DNA from: Flavobacteriales bacterium
Lineage (GTDB): Bacteria; Bacteroidota; Bacteroidia; NS11-12g; UBA955
Length of the DNA stretch: 49,983 bases
Direction: 5' to 3'
Assembly (NCBI GenBank): GCA_947457565.1
Contig: CANGWH010000007.1
Coordinates: 1 to 49,983, forward strand
The notes under the pieces were generated by a model. It was not told where the DNA came from, searched no databases, and worked only from the letters and a program-made list of their open reading frames with translations. A program made the position numbers and the translations under genes. Shown in pieces: positions 24,008-34,300 of this stretch (position 1 is its first letter; each line of letters begins with the position of its first letter).

Positions 24008-26566
24008 TTATTGACCATGTTGCAATAATAGCTCTGTTACCGACTTGCGTGTTACCGAATGATAACCGGGCGAAGCTCCATAGAATATATACGATACCAT
24101 TTCCAAACCATTATCCTGCGTCTTTAAAATCTGTTCGTATAACGGCAAAACAAACTTCCGTCGTCCTACCGTAAATAAAAATTGCTCCAAGTAAGGAAAT
24201 ACTGCCTTATAATGACATTTCAACCCCAACATATACCACTCAAAAGCAACTTCCGCATTCTTTCTTTCCGATAAATGAAATCGTTCATCGATCGCCTCCA
24301 TATCATTTACCGACAATTGACCCATAGAACGCAATCTCCGCAATAAATGAACCCAATGATGCGCCGTAAAATTGGTTGTATCTAGTTCCAATACATCCCG
24401 CCTGCGTGTAGAACCCCCTCGGTGAAATTCACAGGCCATTACCTCCGGCAGATCAATTTCTTGCTTAGACTCCTTGGCAGATGAAGATTTATTACTTGGT
24501 TCAACACCCTTCTCAATGACACTCTTTCCTGAAGCACTTTGCTCTACAACTTTATTTCTATCCAATCTATCAACCCCACTAGACCAATACCTACTTGCAA
24601 TCCCATCCACCCTCAATAATTCAGCACTCTCAATTTCTGGAAACGCAGCAATACCCTCAAAGGGCAAACCAATTCCGTGAATCCAAAGTTTTTCAATGGC
24701 CGATATAAAATCAGTACAAAACCCAACCTTCAAATTCCAATAGTCTTTCAATTCACCCGCAGGAAAAACCACGGATGGCAACGATAATTGAATAGAATCA
24801 ACGCTGCTTGGAACTGGATTTCGCTCATTTTCGTTGGGAATAAACCCATTACTTAAAATCGAATACGCCACACCCTTCAACAAAAACCGCTTCAATTCAG
24901 TTAAAAAATCTTGCGTTGTTACAACACCGAAGGAATGACGCGAAAAATAAGATCGCAAAAATAAATCCCAATTATCCCGTCCGATGTTTCGTTCAATCAT
25001 CACCAACAAAAACCTGCCCTTCTCGTAAGCAATATCCGTCACACCCTCGTCGGGATCTCGATTATCTAATTCCAAAACCAATCGGGTATCCAATCTACCT
25101 TGAGAATCCTGCTCCATCTCTTCCACCGTCTTAACTAAATCCGCATAGGCAAGATTAACCAATAAATCTGCATACTCTTTCCCAAATACCGATTCCATAA
25201 TTCGGGATTCGAAGTAGTTCGTAAACCCTTCATTTAACCAAAACTCTTCCCAAGTTGCATTCGTTACCAAATTTCCGCTCCAACTATGGGCCAACTCATG
25301 GGCCAATAAGCTTACTAAACTGCCATCACCCGCCACAATTGTAGGGGTTGCAAAGGTCACAACCGGATTTTCCATTCCGCCAAACGGGAAACTCGGCGGC
25401 AAAACCAATACTCGATAAGACCCCCAAACATATTGACCGTATAGCCTCTCTGCAGCTTTCACCAATTCCGGCAAACGCACAAACTCACGCCTGCACTCTT
25501 CCAAATAACCCCGTTCGGCATACACCCCTGTTTCTTTCGTATTTTTATCATCCGTAACCCGGTACGATGAATATCGAAAATCACCTACAGAAATCGCTAA
25601 TAAATAACTCGGTATGGGCCGATTTTGAGCAAATTGATAGCAAATCAACAAATCACCCGAAGTACTAACATCTGCGGGAGTTGTTGTATTGTCAAATGGA
25701 TAATCCAACCAATTACTCACCAACACATTCGTGGCTCGTTTAAAATCTGTATACGCATTCTTCCATGTTAACTTCTTTGGATTAACAAACACATCACTCA
25801 ACAAACCTCGCGCATACTCCACACCCACTTTTTCCGCACTCATCACAGCATTATACGGCGATTTAACAATCACTCGAGCCGAATACGTAAACCGTACACT
25901 GGGTAAATCTTGACAAGGAATCCAAGTCCTAGCTAAAATTGCTTGACTCTGAGAAAACAGAAAAGGTCGTTGCTTATCGTGTGTTTGTTCCGCCGTTAAC
26001 CATTGCAAGGCATCGGCCGAAAGACCCACTTCAAATTCAACAGCCACTCGACTATTCTTGCCAATTAGAATTACTAAACCTTCGCCAAACAAATCCAAAT
26101 TATCCTCTTGTACGCCACTAGTAACTGGCTGAATTTGTTTGATATCATCCGAAAACATCCACATTGGGGAAGCCCCCTTATCACTAACTAACTTTCTAGA
26201 TTTCCTAAAATTAGCAACTGAATTAAACGGCAACTTCTTTTGTCGATTTGAATGGGTATAAACACCAAGTACGTTGATTTTCTTCGCGTCCAAATACAAT
26301 AAGTCGTACTTTGATTTCTTCTGCTCTCTCTTGCCTTTACTAATTTGATAGGACACCAAACCGTGAAGTTTCTTAGTCTCCATATCTATGGTTAAAACCA
26401 AATCCATGGCGGTTAATACCTGTTCACCCGGATTAGACCAACTATGATCCTGGATTCTTGGCGATGGAGCAGTAACTAATCTTGAATTCGCAAAGGAAAA
26501 TTGAGAAACTAGACTAATCAGTCCGATTACAATTTTCAACATACTATTTTTACTAAACTCTCGCAT
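24008..26566 (-). CDS. M1-family zinc aminopeptidase
   Basis: The 852-residue protein starts with an export signal (ATG at 26566; a second ATG at 26542 would also give a good signal peptide). The zinc site is HELAH (His423, Glu424, His427) with the third ligand Glu446 in LNEGFTNYFE, the gluzincin spacing. The exopeptidase motif reads GGMEN just before it. The C-terminal third is long, with a low-complexity Ser/Lys stretch (about residues 680-715) before a helical-repeat-like end, as in leukotriene A4 hydrolase/aminopeptidase B relatives. It trims N-terminal residues from peptides in the periplasm or outside. It overlaps the end of the YfhO-like gene by 14 bases, so the two are probably coupled. 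Confidence 0.9.
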   Translation of the reverse strand: MREFSKNSMLKIVIGLISLVSQFSFANSRLVTAPSPRIQDHSWSNPGEQVLTAMDLVLTIDMETKKLHGLVSYQISKGKREQKKSKYDLLYLDAKKINVLGVYTHSNRQKKLPFNSVANFRKSRKLVSDKGASPMWMFSDDIKQIQPVTSGVQEDNLDLFGEGLVILIGKNSRVAVEFEVGLSADALQWLTAEQTHDKQRPFLFSQSQAILARTWIPCQDLPSVRFTYSARVIVKSPYNAVMSAEKVGVEYARGLLSDVFVNPKKLTWKNAYTDFKRATNVLVSNWLDYPFDNTTTPADVSTSGDLLICYQFAQNRPIPSYLLAISVGDFRYSSYRVTDDKNTKETGVYAERGYLEECRREFVRLPELVKAAERLYGQYVWGSYRVLVLPPSFPFGGMENPVVTFATPTIVAGDGSLVSLLAHELAHSWSGNLVTNATWEEFWLNEGFTNYFESRIMESVFGKEYADLLVNLAYADLVKTVEEMEQDSQGRLDTRLVLELDNRDPDEGVTDIAYEKGRFLLVMIERNIGRDNWDLFLRSYFSRHSFGVVTTQDFLTELKRFLLKGVAYSILSNGFIPNENERNPVPSSVDSIQLSLPSVVFPAGELKDYWNLKVGFCTDFISAIEKLWIHGIGLPFEGIAAFPEIESAELLRVDGIASRYWSSGVDRLDRNKVVEQSASGKSVIEKGVEPSNKSSSAKESKQEIDLPEVMACEFHRGGSTRRRDVLELDTTNFTAHHWVHLLRRLRSMGQLSVNDMEAIDERFHLSERKNAEVAFEWYMLGLKCHYKAVFPYLEQFLFTVGRRKFVLPLYEQILKTQDNGLEMVSYIFYGASPGYHSVTRKSVTELLLQHGQ

Positions 26567-28688
26567 ACAAATTCTTACTATTCAAATAAACGGCAATACA
26601 CAACCAAAACACAATAAAAAAAACAGAAATCCAACACAACAACAACAGATTTACAGTAAAACCCAAAACGGACATTACCGGGTTAAATTCTAGTCTCAAT
26701 CGATATTGATCGGTAGGAATATTGCCATCCAATGCAATTACCAACCCAGAAGGAACCTTCTTACTTTCTATCCCATTTACTCTTGTTACAGATTCATTGT
26801 TCTTACCCGTGAAATCCACGCTAAAATCCATTGAATCAGCAAAAAACTCAGACTGCTCAAAATAATTCAATTCAATATACCGATCCGATTCATCTTTTAC
26901 GCTGGTTGCCCGATACACATGCCAACCCGGTAATCCAGTTTGATTAACAACGAGATAACCATCATTCACTCCACCAACACCAACCTTACTCAAAACACAT
27001 TCAAAAGTATTATTATTCAATAAATCAAAACGGTTTAAAGCCCAATTACCGCCAACCATAGTTACTAATTTCCTCAAATCAGCAGTATTTTGTTTATCGG
27101 CAGAACTATAACCACCGGAATTTAAGGAATCATACCCAATTGAATCCACCCGTACAGAATTTAATAAATCCTGACCTCCAACCAATTTACTGCCAACCTC
27201 ATACTTAGTAAACGAATAAGGATTATACCCATCCTTTGCAAATCGATTCAACAAAATACCCTTGTTATACCACAAAAATCCAAACGGTTCAATATTCGGA
27301 CCATCCAATGGCCGAACCCATACGGAATCTAACTGCTTTTGACCAATAAATTCGCGACTGGGCTGAATCAATTTAGCATTTATCTTTCTTATCTCAGTAG
27401 CATCTACATACTCACCGGCACTAGCTAAAACAGTACTATTCCTTTGATTGAATCCTTGCAAAACAGATTCGCCTGTGATTATTAAACAACCAATAATCAA
27501 CAAACTTTTTGGTGTGTTTTTCTGAATGATCAACATCGCCGAAGCTGCCGCAATCAACCAAAACAAAATTCCCCAAAAACGGATTTGTGCTGGGAACCGA
27601 AAATAATCCATCCCTGGAAGAATTATATTCAAACCGTATTTAAAGGGCAAATCCTCACCCATTGAAAACAACCAACATAACAAACCCGCAACAAACCAAG
27701 GCAGAACAATTGTCCTCTTCTTACTAAAAAACAAAAAGGACAGTAAAAACCAACCTAACAGCACGCTCCAGTATCCGTCAATCATAGATAAGTCCCACAG
27801 CTCGCCATCAGAAATTGATAATTGAACCAACGATTTCGGTAATAGCCACTCCAAGGTTTTTGATAATGGAAATGATCCAAACATCAAATCCTGCGCGGCT
27901 AATCCATTTCCTCTGGTTAAATACGGTAAATATTTAAACAAGGATACCCAAACTGGAATTGAAATAGTTATAAATACTAAAACTGCAAAAAACACGTAAT
28001 TCAACCAAATTTTCAGAGCAGACCAAGAGAAATCACCATGGATTTTCCGATTTATCCAATACAAAATACCCCAAACTAAGAGCACATAGACTTGATTAAC
28101 AAACATGCCCGGATAACCGCCAGTAAATAATAAAACCATCGAAAAACCAAGACCCAAACCACATCGTAACCTAGGAATATAATTGCTAGACCCAAAGTCA
28201 CTCTTGATAAGTCTAATGAAAAAATAAATAGACCAAATAGACCAGGTAGACGCTACAATCCAACCCAAATGCTGCGCATTTCCTACAAAAAATCCATTAA
28301 ACAGAAAAACACCGGAAACAGAGGCCGCCAAGCGCCAATCAATAGATAACCGTACCAGGATAAAATAAAATCCTAAAGCCGCAAACCATACATGAAACAA
28401 GTATTCGTATAGCAAACTCTGTAAATCATAGACACCACCCCAACCAAACAAATAACTGATTGGATACCAAGTCCCTGGGTCAATACATTGGGCGAAACCA
28501 CCTGAAACAAATGGATTCCAAAATGGTAAACTTCCCGAAAAAACACTTCTACATAAAAATAATTTCCAAGGCAAATAAATAGCAGTAGCATCCCATTTCA
28601 TCGCAGATTCACCTACTATTCCTGGCCAATAAACCAAAACCAACAACAGCAATAAGCCCAGTGCCACCCCTGTATGTTTGATTTTCAT
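26553..28688 (-). CDS. YfhO-like polytopic membrane protein
   Basis: The ATG at 28688 (711 residues) is preferred to a TTG three codons upstream. The N-terminal half has many hydrophobic segments typical of GT-C-like membrane proteins, beginning LGLLLLLVLVYWPG. The loop after the first segment reads WDATAIYLPWKLFLCRS and SLPFWNPFVSGG, resembling the YfhO family, in which an acidic residue in the first loop is catalytic. A soluble region of about 280 residues follows, then one last hydrophobic segment. YfhO proteins are putative lipid-linked sugar transferases or glycosylation helpers; the substrate here is unknown. It is the first gene of a three-gene minus-strand group, and its start faces a riboswitch-controlled gene. 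Confidence 0.75.
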   Translation of the reverse strand: MKIKHTGVALGLLLLLVLVYWPGIVGESAMKWDATAIYLPWKLFLCRSVFSGSLPFWNPFVSGGFAQCIDPGTWYPISYLFGWGGVYDLQSLLYEYLFHVWFAALGFYFILVRLSIDWRLAASVSGVFLFNGFFVGNAQHLGWIVASTWSIWSIYFFIRLIKSDFGSSNYIPRLRCGLGLGFSMVLLFTGGYPGMFVNQVYVLLVWGILYWINRKIHGDFSWSALKIWLNYVFFAVLVFITISIPVWVSLFKYLPYLTRGNGLAAQDLMFGSFPLSKTLEWLLPKSLVQLSISDGELWDLSMIDGYWSVLLGWFLLSFLFFSKKRTIVLPWFVAGLLCWLFSMGEDLPFKYGLNIILPGMDYFRFPAQIRFWGILFWLIAAASAMLIIQKNTPKSLLIIGCLIITGESVLQGFNQRNSTVLASAGEYVDATEIRKINAKLIQPSREFIGQKQLDSVWVRPLDGPNIEPFGFLWYNKGILLNRFAKDGYNPYSFTKYEVGSKLVGGQDLLNSVRVDSIGYDSLNSGGYSSADKQNTADLRKLVTMVGGNWALNRFDLLNNNTFECVLSKVGVGGVNDGYLVVNQTGLPGWHVYRATSVKDESDRYIELNYFEQSEFFADSMDFSVDFTGKNNESVTRVNGIESKKVPSGLVIALDGNIPTDQYRLRLEFNPVMSVLGFTVNLLLLCWISVFFIVFWLCIAVYLNSKNLYARV

Positions 28689-28713
28689 AGTGCACAAAGG
28701 TAAAATATATCAT

Positions 28714-28721
28714 TATCTTTG
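28714..28721 (+). promoter_or_regulatory. -7 box of the riboswitch transcript
   Basis: TATCTTTG matches TAnnTTTG and lies just before the P1 strand of the TPP riboswitch, which is where a promoter is needed. No good TTG at -33. Confidence 0.55.
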
Positions 28722-28727
28722 CACCAT

Positions 28728-28801
28728 CATTCGGGGTGCCTCCATAGAGCGCTGAGATTATACCCGCAACTTGATCAGGATAATGCCTGCGAAAGGAAAT
28801 G
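28728..28801 (+). promoter_or_regulatory. TPP (thiamine pyrophosphate) riboswitch aptamer
   Basis: The aptamer (THI element) shows the conserved blocks in order: GGGGTGCC (28733-28740), CTGAGA (28752-28757), ACCC (28762-28765), CTTGATC (28770-28776), GGATAATGCC (28778-28787) and GCGAAAGGA (28789-28797). P1 is formed by CATT (28728-28731) and AATG (28798-28801); CAGG and CCTG (28776-28790) close the pyrophosphate-side stem. CTTGATC differs from the usual CCTGATC by one base. The downstream gene is a TonB receptor, a known THI-element target in Bacteroidota. Confidence 0.95.
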
Positions 28802-28804
28802 AAC

Positions 28805-28850
28805 GTTGACAGACATATGGTCAACCCGAATGAAACCTAAATACATTCGG
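28805..28850 (+). promoter_or_regulatory. Expression platform of the TPP riboswitch
   Basis: Two hairpins follow the aptamer: GTTGAC/GTCAAC (28805-28810, 28820-28825) and CCGAATG/CATTCGG (28826-28832, 28844-28850). The second ends two bases before the ATG at 28853. The same CATTCGG also occurs at 28728-28734 in P1, so CCGAATG could pair with either copy. There is no T-run, so the switch is probably translational. Confidence 0.7.
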
Positions 28851-28852
28851 AA

Positions 28853-31270
28853 ATGAAATCAAAAACAACAAAGAACATTTTAGCGCTATCATTAAGTGCG
28901 TTAAGTTTTTCATTTACTGCTGCACAAACTAACTCAGTTACGGATACTTCATTGCAAGTAGTTGACTTAGTTTCCATGCAAACCATTCTTGTTAATGCAA
29001 TTAATAGTCCAACGGGCATTTCCACACAGCAAATTATTTCACCCTCTCAGTTAAATACTAAATTTAATCTTAAAAACCTTAATACTGGACGAGATATACC
29101 CATTTTACTTCAAGAATTACCGGGAGTTGTGAGCAGTTCTGACGCAGGCAATGGAATAGGATACACAGGAATTCGAGTGCGCGGGGCCGATGCTACTCGT
29201 ACAAATATCACTGTGAACGGTGTTCCAATTAACGATGCTGAAAGTCATGGTACCTTTTGGGTAAACATGCCTGATTTAGCCAGCTCCCTCGGCAACGCTC
29301 AATTAACACGAGGTGTTGGTAGTTCCACCAATGGAGCCGGAGCCTTTGGCGCTACTTTAGCGCTCACAACGCAAGACGAATCCTTGCTTCCAACCCTACA
29401 AATAAATGCAGGAATAGGTAGTTTTAACACCTACCGATACTCCATTAAACTGGGTATTGGTAATTATAATATAGGAAAAAACATCGTTGGTCGATCTGAA
29501 CTTCGCTCCAGTTTAATTCAATCAAACGGCTTCATCGACAGAGCTTCGAGTGATTTATCAAGTTATTTCTTTTCCACTTCCATCATTCCTAAAAACCACA
29601 ACAAATGGGAAATCAAATTAATTGCTTTTGGAGGCCAGGAGAAAACCTACCAAGCTTGGTGGGGGGTACCCATTGAGAAATTCAACTTAGGTGGATCTAA
29701 TCCAACTAACCAAGATTCACAACTATTGGTAGACCACTATAACAGAAATGCAGGTGTTTCGTATCGCAACGCTCAAGACTCACTTAACTTATTTCAAAGC
29801 AACCCCTCTACCTACAATTATTACACTTACCCCAATGAAATAGACAATTATCGACAATTGCACCATCACCTTAATTTCATCAGAAAATTCAATCATTCTA
29901 GTTCATTAACCGGCACAGCCTACCACACCTTCGGAACAGGATACTTCGAGCAATTTAGATACAACGATGCCTTTTCCAAATACAACATTTCTCCAATACG
30001 TACTGCAGGAGACACCAACGTAACCGTACTTATTACTCAATCCGATTTAGTACGTCAACGTTGGTTGCGAAATAACCTCGTTGGATTAAACCTCTATTTT
30101 ATTCATAAAAAACAAAACTATTCTTATGTAATTGGATCGGGCATCAACCAATATATTGGTGACCACTTCGGCAGAGTTACACAAATCCTAGCATTATCCC
30201 AATCTACCCTCAGAAATCCCCATGAGTATTATAATTCCATAGGAAAGAAATTCGATGCCAATGTCTTTTCAAAATTCAATTATCTACTAACCCACCGCAC
30301 CAATTTAACATTAGATGCCCAGGTTAGAAAAGTCAATCATACGGGAAAAGGCACAGATAATGACCTAAGAAACATCGATTTTACTGGAGATTTCCTCTTT
30401 TTTAATCCTAAAATTTTCTTAGAACATAGCTTCCTTAGAAAAAACAGTATAACCGCGGCTTGGATGCGAACCAATAAAGAACCTTCTCGATCCGATTTTA
30501 CTGATCATCCCAACGCAGATATACCCAAACCCGAACAACTAAACAATACGGAAATCACATTCAGACATAATGGAAAATTACTATTGGAAATTACTGCTTA
30601 CAATATGCAATATAAAAACCAGCTAGTGCTTACAGGTGCTGTTAACGATGTAGGAACACCACTTAGGAAAAATGTAGAAAACAGCTACCGACGGGGAATA
30701 GAAATAGATGCTCGATATGCCATTAATCAAAAATCACACAGCGCATTGGGGAGTATTGTATTGCTCGGAAATATCGCGTTAAGCCGAAACACAATTATCA
30801 ATGCACCCGTATCGTGGTTAGATTATGCCACCTATACTACTTGGGATACAGTTCTTAGCGGCGCTCCAATCGCGTTTTCACCCAATACTGTAGCAAGCAT
30901 TGGTTTCAACTGGATCTCTTCCTCCAACAATACTACAATTAGTTGGCGTACAAAATATGTTTCTCAGCAATTCTTAGACAATACCGGCTCAACAAACAGA
31001 AGTCTTCCAGCATATACCTTTTCAGAATTAACCCTATCCAAAACCATTGTTTTTGAGAAAAACCCTACCGAAAATAAAAAAGGATTATTTAACAAGTACT
31101 CAGAATTAAAAATTAATCTTCAATTCAATAATATCTTCAATAAACGTTACGCAAGTAACGCCTACACCTACGGATATTTGTACGGCAGCAGAGACATCAT
31201 CCAAGAAGTATTTGTATTCCCCCAAGCACCTGCAAATGTGCTGTTAAACCTCCAGTATAAAATGTACTAA
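28853..31270 (+). CDS. TonB-dependent receptor under TPP riboswitch control, likely thiamine or precursor uptake
   Basis: The 805 residues include a signal peptide (ending near TAAQ), a plug domain (IPILLQELPGVVSS, YTGIRVRGADATRTNIT, NGVPINDAESHG) and a 22-strand-type beta-barrel ending LLNLQYKMY. Unlike the receptor at 4895-7309, it has no CarboxypepD_reg domain and no DUF4249 partner. The TPP riboswitch immediately upstream strongly implies that its ligand is thiamine, a thiamine phosphate or a breakdown product. Related genes are known as thiamine-regulated outer-membrane receptors. No inner-membrane pnuT-like transporter or thi gene is nearby, so uptake must be completed elsewhere. It converges on the M4 peptidase gene. 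Confidence 0.93.
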   Translation: MKSKTTKNILALSLSALSFSFTAAQTNSVTDTSLQVVDLVSMQTILVNAINSPTGISTQQIISPSQLNTKFNLKNLNTGRDIPILLQELPGVVSSSDAGNGIGYTGIRVRGADATRTNITVNGVPINDAESHGTFWVNMPDLASSLGNAQLTRGVGSSTNGAGAFGATLALTTQDESLLPTLQINAGIGSFNTYRYSIKLGIGNYNIGKNIVGRSELRSSLIQSNGFIDRASSDLSSYFFSTSIIPKNHNKWEIKLIAFGGQEKTYQAWWGVPIEKFNLGGSNPTNQDSQLLVDHYNRNAGVSYRNAQDSLNLFQSNPSTYNYYTYPNEIDNYRQLHHHLNFIRKFNHSSSLTGTAYHTFGTGYFEQFRYNDAFSKYNISPIRTAGDTNVTVLITQSDLVRQRWLRNNLVGLNLYFIHKKQNYSYVIGSGINQYIGDHFGRVTQILALSQSTLRNPHEYYNSIGKKFDANVFSKFNYLLTHRTNLTLDAQVRKVNHTGKGTDNDLRNIDFTGDFLFFNPKIFLEHSFLRKNSITAAWMRTNKEPSRSDFTDHPNADIPKPEQLNNTEITFRHNGKLLLEITAYNMQYKNQLVLTGAVNDVGTPLRKNVENSYRRGIEIDARYAINQKSHSALGSIVLLGNIALSRNTIINAPVSWLDYATYTTWDTVLSGAPIAFSPNTVASIGFNWISSSNNTTISWRTKYVSQQFLDNTGSTNRSLPAYTFSELTLSKTIVFEKNPTENKKGLFNKYSELKINLQFNNIFNKRYASNAYTYGYLYGSRDIIQEVFVFPQAPANVLLNLQYKMY

Positions 31271-31383
31271 GAAACACACATTGACAAGCAATTTTACACC
31301 TGGAGAATCACGAAAATAATAGTACGTATAATTCTCGTAAATACACCACAACAGAGGCCTATAAAAATCCCAGAAGCACTTGA

Positions 31384-34300
31384 TTAGTCGCGAATCACTT
31401 GAATAAAGCCGCGGTATTCCAATTCGGTAACACGGTTTTTCAAATAATAGAAATAAACGCCGGGTAATAACTCTTTGCCAGTTGCATCTTCCGCTTTCCA
31501 ATCATTTAAATAATTGGATGTTCTATAAACCAAGGCGCCCGGTCTATCGTAAATTTCAATATCAAATTGCTCCAAATTTGGAACTTCGATCAAATCCCAA
31601 ACATCATTCTCACCATCATTATTAGGTGTTATTAGATTAGGAATTCTAACCAATGGTGGGTCCACAACCGAAACTAATACAGTATCACGCCATAAACAGC
31701 TGGCCGAATCCAGTGCCGTAACTGTATATTGTTGTGTTTTCACAGGACGTACATAGTAGAAACGATTAGTATCAACATCCACAGCGGCTACAGTAGGCAT
31801 CCATTTCCATTGAATTCCTTTGTTCATCCATAATTTAGCTTTGCCTCCTCGATAAATAATAGTATCGCTCCGAGCCATTAATTCTTCGCCTTCATACCTA
31901 ACCGAAACTCGAATTGAATCCTTACAACCAAAGGCATCTGTGCTAATTAATGTATATTGTCCGGTATCTAGATTGTTAATTGCTGTATCCAATGTATTCA
32001 AACCATCGTTCCAACGATGCATTAACGGCTTCCTTCCTCCGCTTACACGAACACGCACAAAACCGTTCTTTTCATATCGACATAACAACGTATCTGACGC
32101 CACCAATTTATGATTTATTTGCAACCCAGAAACCACAACCGTATCTAAAACAACCACGTCTGATGAACAACCATCCTTTACTTCATACTTCAGTTCCGTA
32201 TCCACAGATGGCGCAATTTTATAAACCCAACTTGGAGGTGTACTTCCATTCACTGTCCAAACTCTACTGCTAATATTACCCCCAGAAACCAATAAAGAAA
32301 TTTGTGCCGAATCGCCAAGGCACAAGGTATCCCTATCCAAAACCATCGTCCCAGCTAACGCAGGATATCGGTAAACAGTAAAATCTGTAGTATCATTCGG
32401 TATGCTGCAACCATCTTCTACCCAGACTCTATAGTTAGTAGAGCCTGTATCGGGGTTCAAAACTACATTTGTTCCAGAAATCGTAGGATCCGACCAATAA
32501 ACTTTTCGTGAAGCGTCCACACCACCGGTATCTCGTAAAAGTATGGTATACGTTTGACCAAAACACAAGACGCTATCTGCCACCGCACTCAAATACAATC
32601 TAGGCAATACAGTTACCTTTATAGAATCTTCCCCCTCCAACGAACAACCTTCACCGCCCCAAACATAATAGGTTGTGGTTTTCGTAGGACTTACAGTAAT
32701 TCCTGCGGTAAACTCACCCGAACTCCAACGCGTGTAAAAACCCGGACCCCCATGAACGCGATCCCCACCTACTACATCACCTACTATCGAAACCGAAGTA
32801 CCATAACATATGGTAGTATCGTTTGATTTTTCTATGCCGATAGCTTCGTAGGTCATGATTCTCGTACTATCTTCTGCATCCATAGCACTACAACCATCGT
32901 CTAGCCGAATTTTATAGTTCAACGTATCGGCTTTAGGGAAATCAACCAACAAGGTATCTACACCCAAAATACCGTTCCAATAAAACTTATATCCCAATGG
33001 TTCTCCACCCAAATATTTGATGCGCAAAACCGCTTTCTGTCCAACACAAACCTGGGTATCTGCCGGCAATATCTTAGCCACTAGCTTAGGTTTAATACTT
33101 ACCAATTGATTATCCGTATTAGAAACTGCATTGCAGCCATCGTCTACAAAAACCGAATAATTTCTGATGCTATCAGGCAATGATAATCGTTGGGTAGTAG
33201 AATCACCCACAACGCCTTTCCCCGTCCAACGATACTTATATGTACCCTGTCTACCACCCGTTGCCGTTGCTTTTAATGTAATTGGATAACCATAACACAG
33301 CACTGTATCGTTGGTTAACGCCACCTGCAAAGGCTTAAACACCCCTTTATATTCCACCTTAAATCCTTTGCCATCTACGTATGGATCCGAATATTGCCTA
33401 AAAATCAAACGGTCTGATTTTATTGCATACCAATTCCCAGAATTTGGTAATACATTACCAGTAAATTTACCAATCTTATTTGCCTGACTTACCGAATTTT
33501 TGAAGATTACCAACGAATCGTAATTAAGCTCATAATCAAGCACTTTAAATCGAAACCGTATAGTATCAGCCCCCGGTAATTTTAACTGAAATTCTCTAAT
33601 TGAATTCAACCCATAATTCCCCTCCCCACCATCATCATAAACAAACCCCTTACAACCAATAGCACTATCTAATAACGAAGATTTAGGCAACAAGAAAGCA
33701 TTACATATATCGTATGTGCTATCTATTTTTACATATAGAACCTTGGCTAAACTATCCTTATTATTCTTAAAACAACTTTGAACCACCAAGGAAACCGTAA
33801 ACTTACCGTAAGTGGAATATGCATACGAAGGAAACGTACTTGTAGATGTACCCCCATCCCCAAAATACCATTTACTGCTTTTGAAATTTTCACTTAAATT
33901 CATAAAATTCAAGTTCATTCCAATTTTACACGCATGGGTATCGCCGGTAAAAGCCGCTTTCACATAACCACTATCATACTTGGCGCCAACGCCACAAACC
34001 CACCATGCATTGGTAGTAGCAATTACTGCATCCGAGCACTGACCATATAAATCGGCCGCACTGATAATCGAAAAAATTCTAGCATCCGCAAATTGAGAAC
34101 TTGCTGTCAAATACACCGATAAAGTGCGATATGCTATCGCTCCAGCATTCGTTATACCTTGGCCTGAAATATTATAATTATCCCCTTTCTCGTTCGTGCC
34201 AACCCCACCCACACTAAGTATATAATACCAATAATTTAACACCCCACTATTCCAATGAACCCCGCCATTATCTAATGGACCCGAATACCATAAATTACCC

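Noticed and set aside
31271-31383. Weak AGAAT/ATTCT palindromes between the convergent TonB receptor and M4 peptidase genes
   Set aside because: Short, imperfect and without a T-run; not enough to call a terminator.
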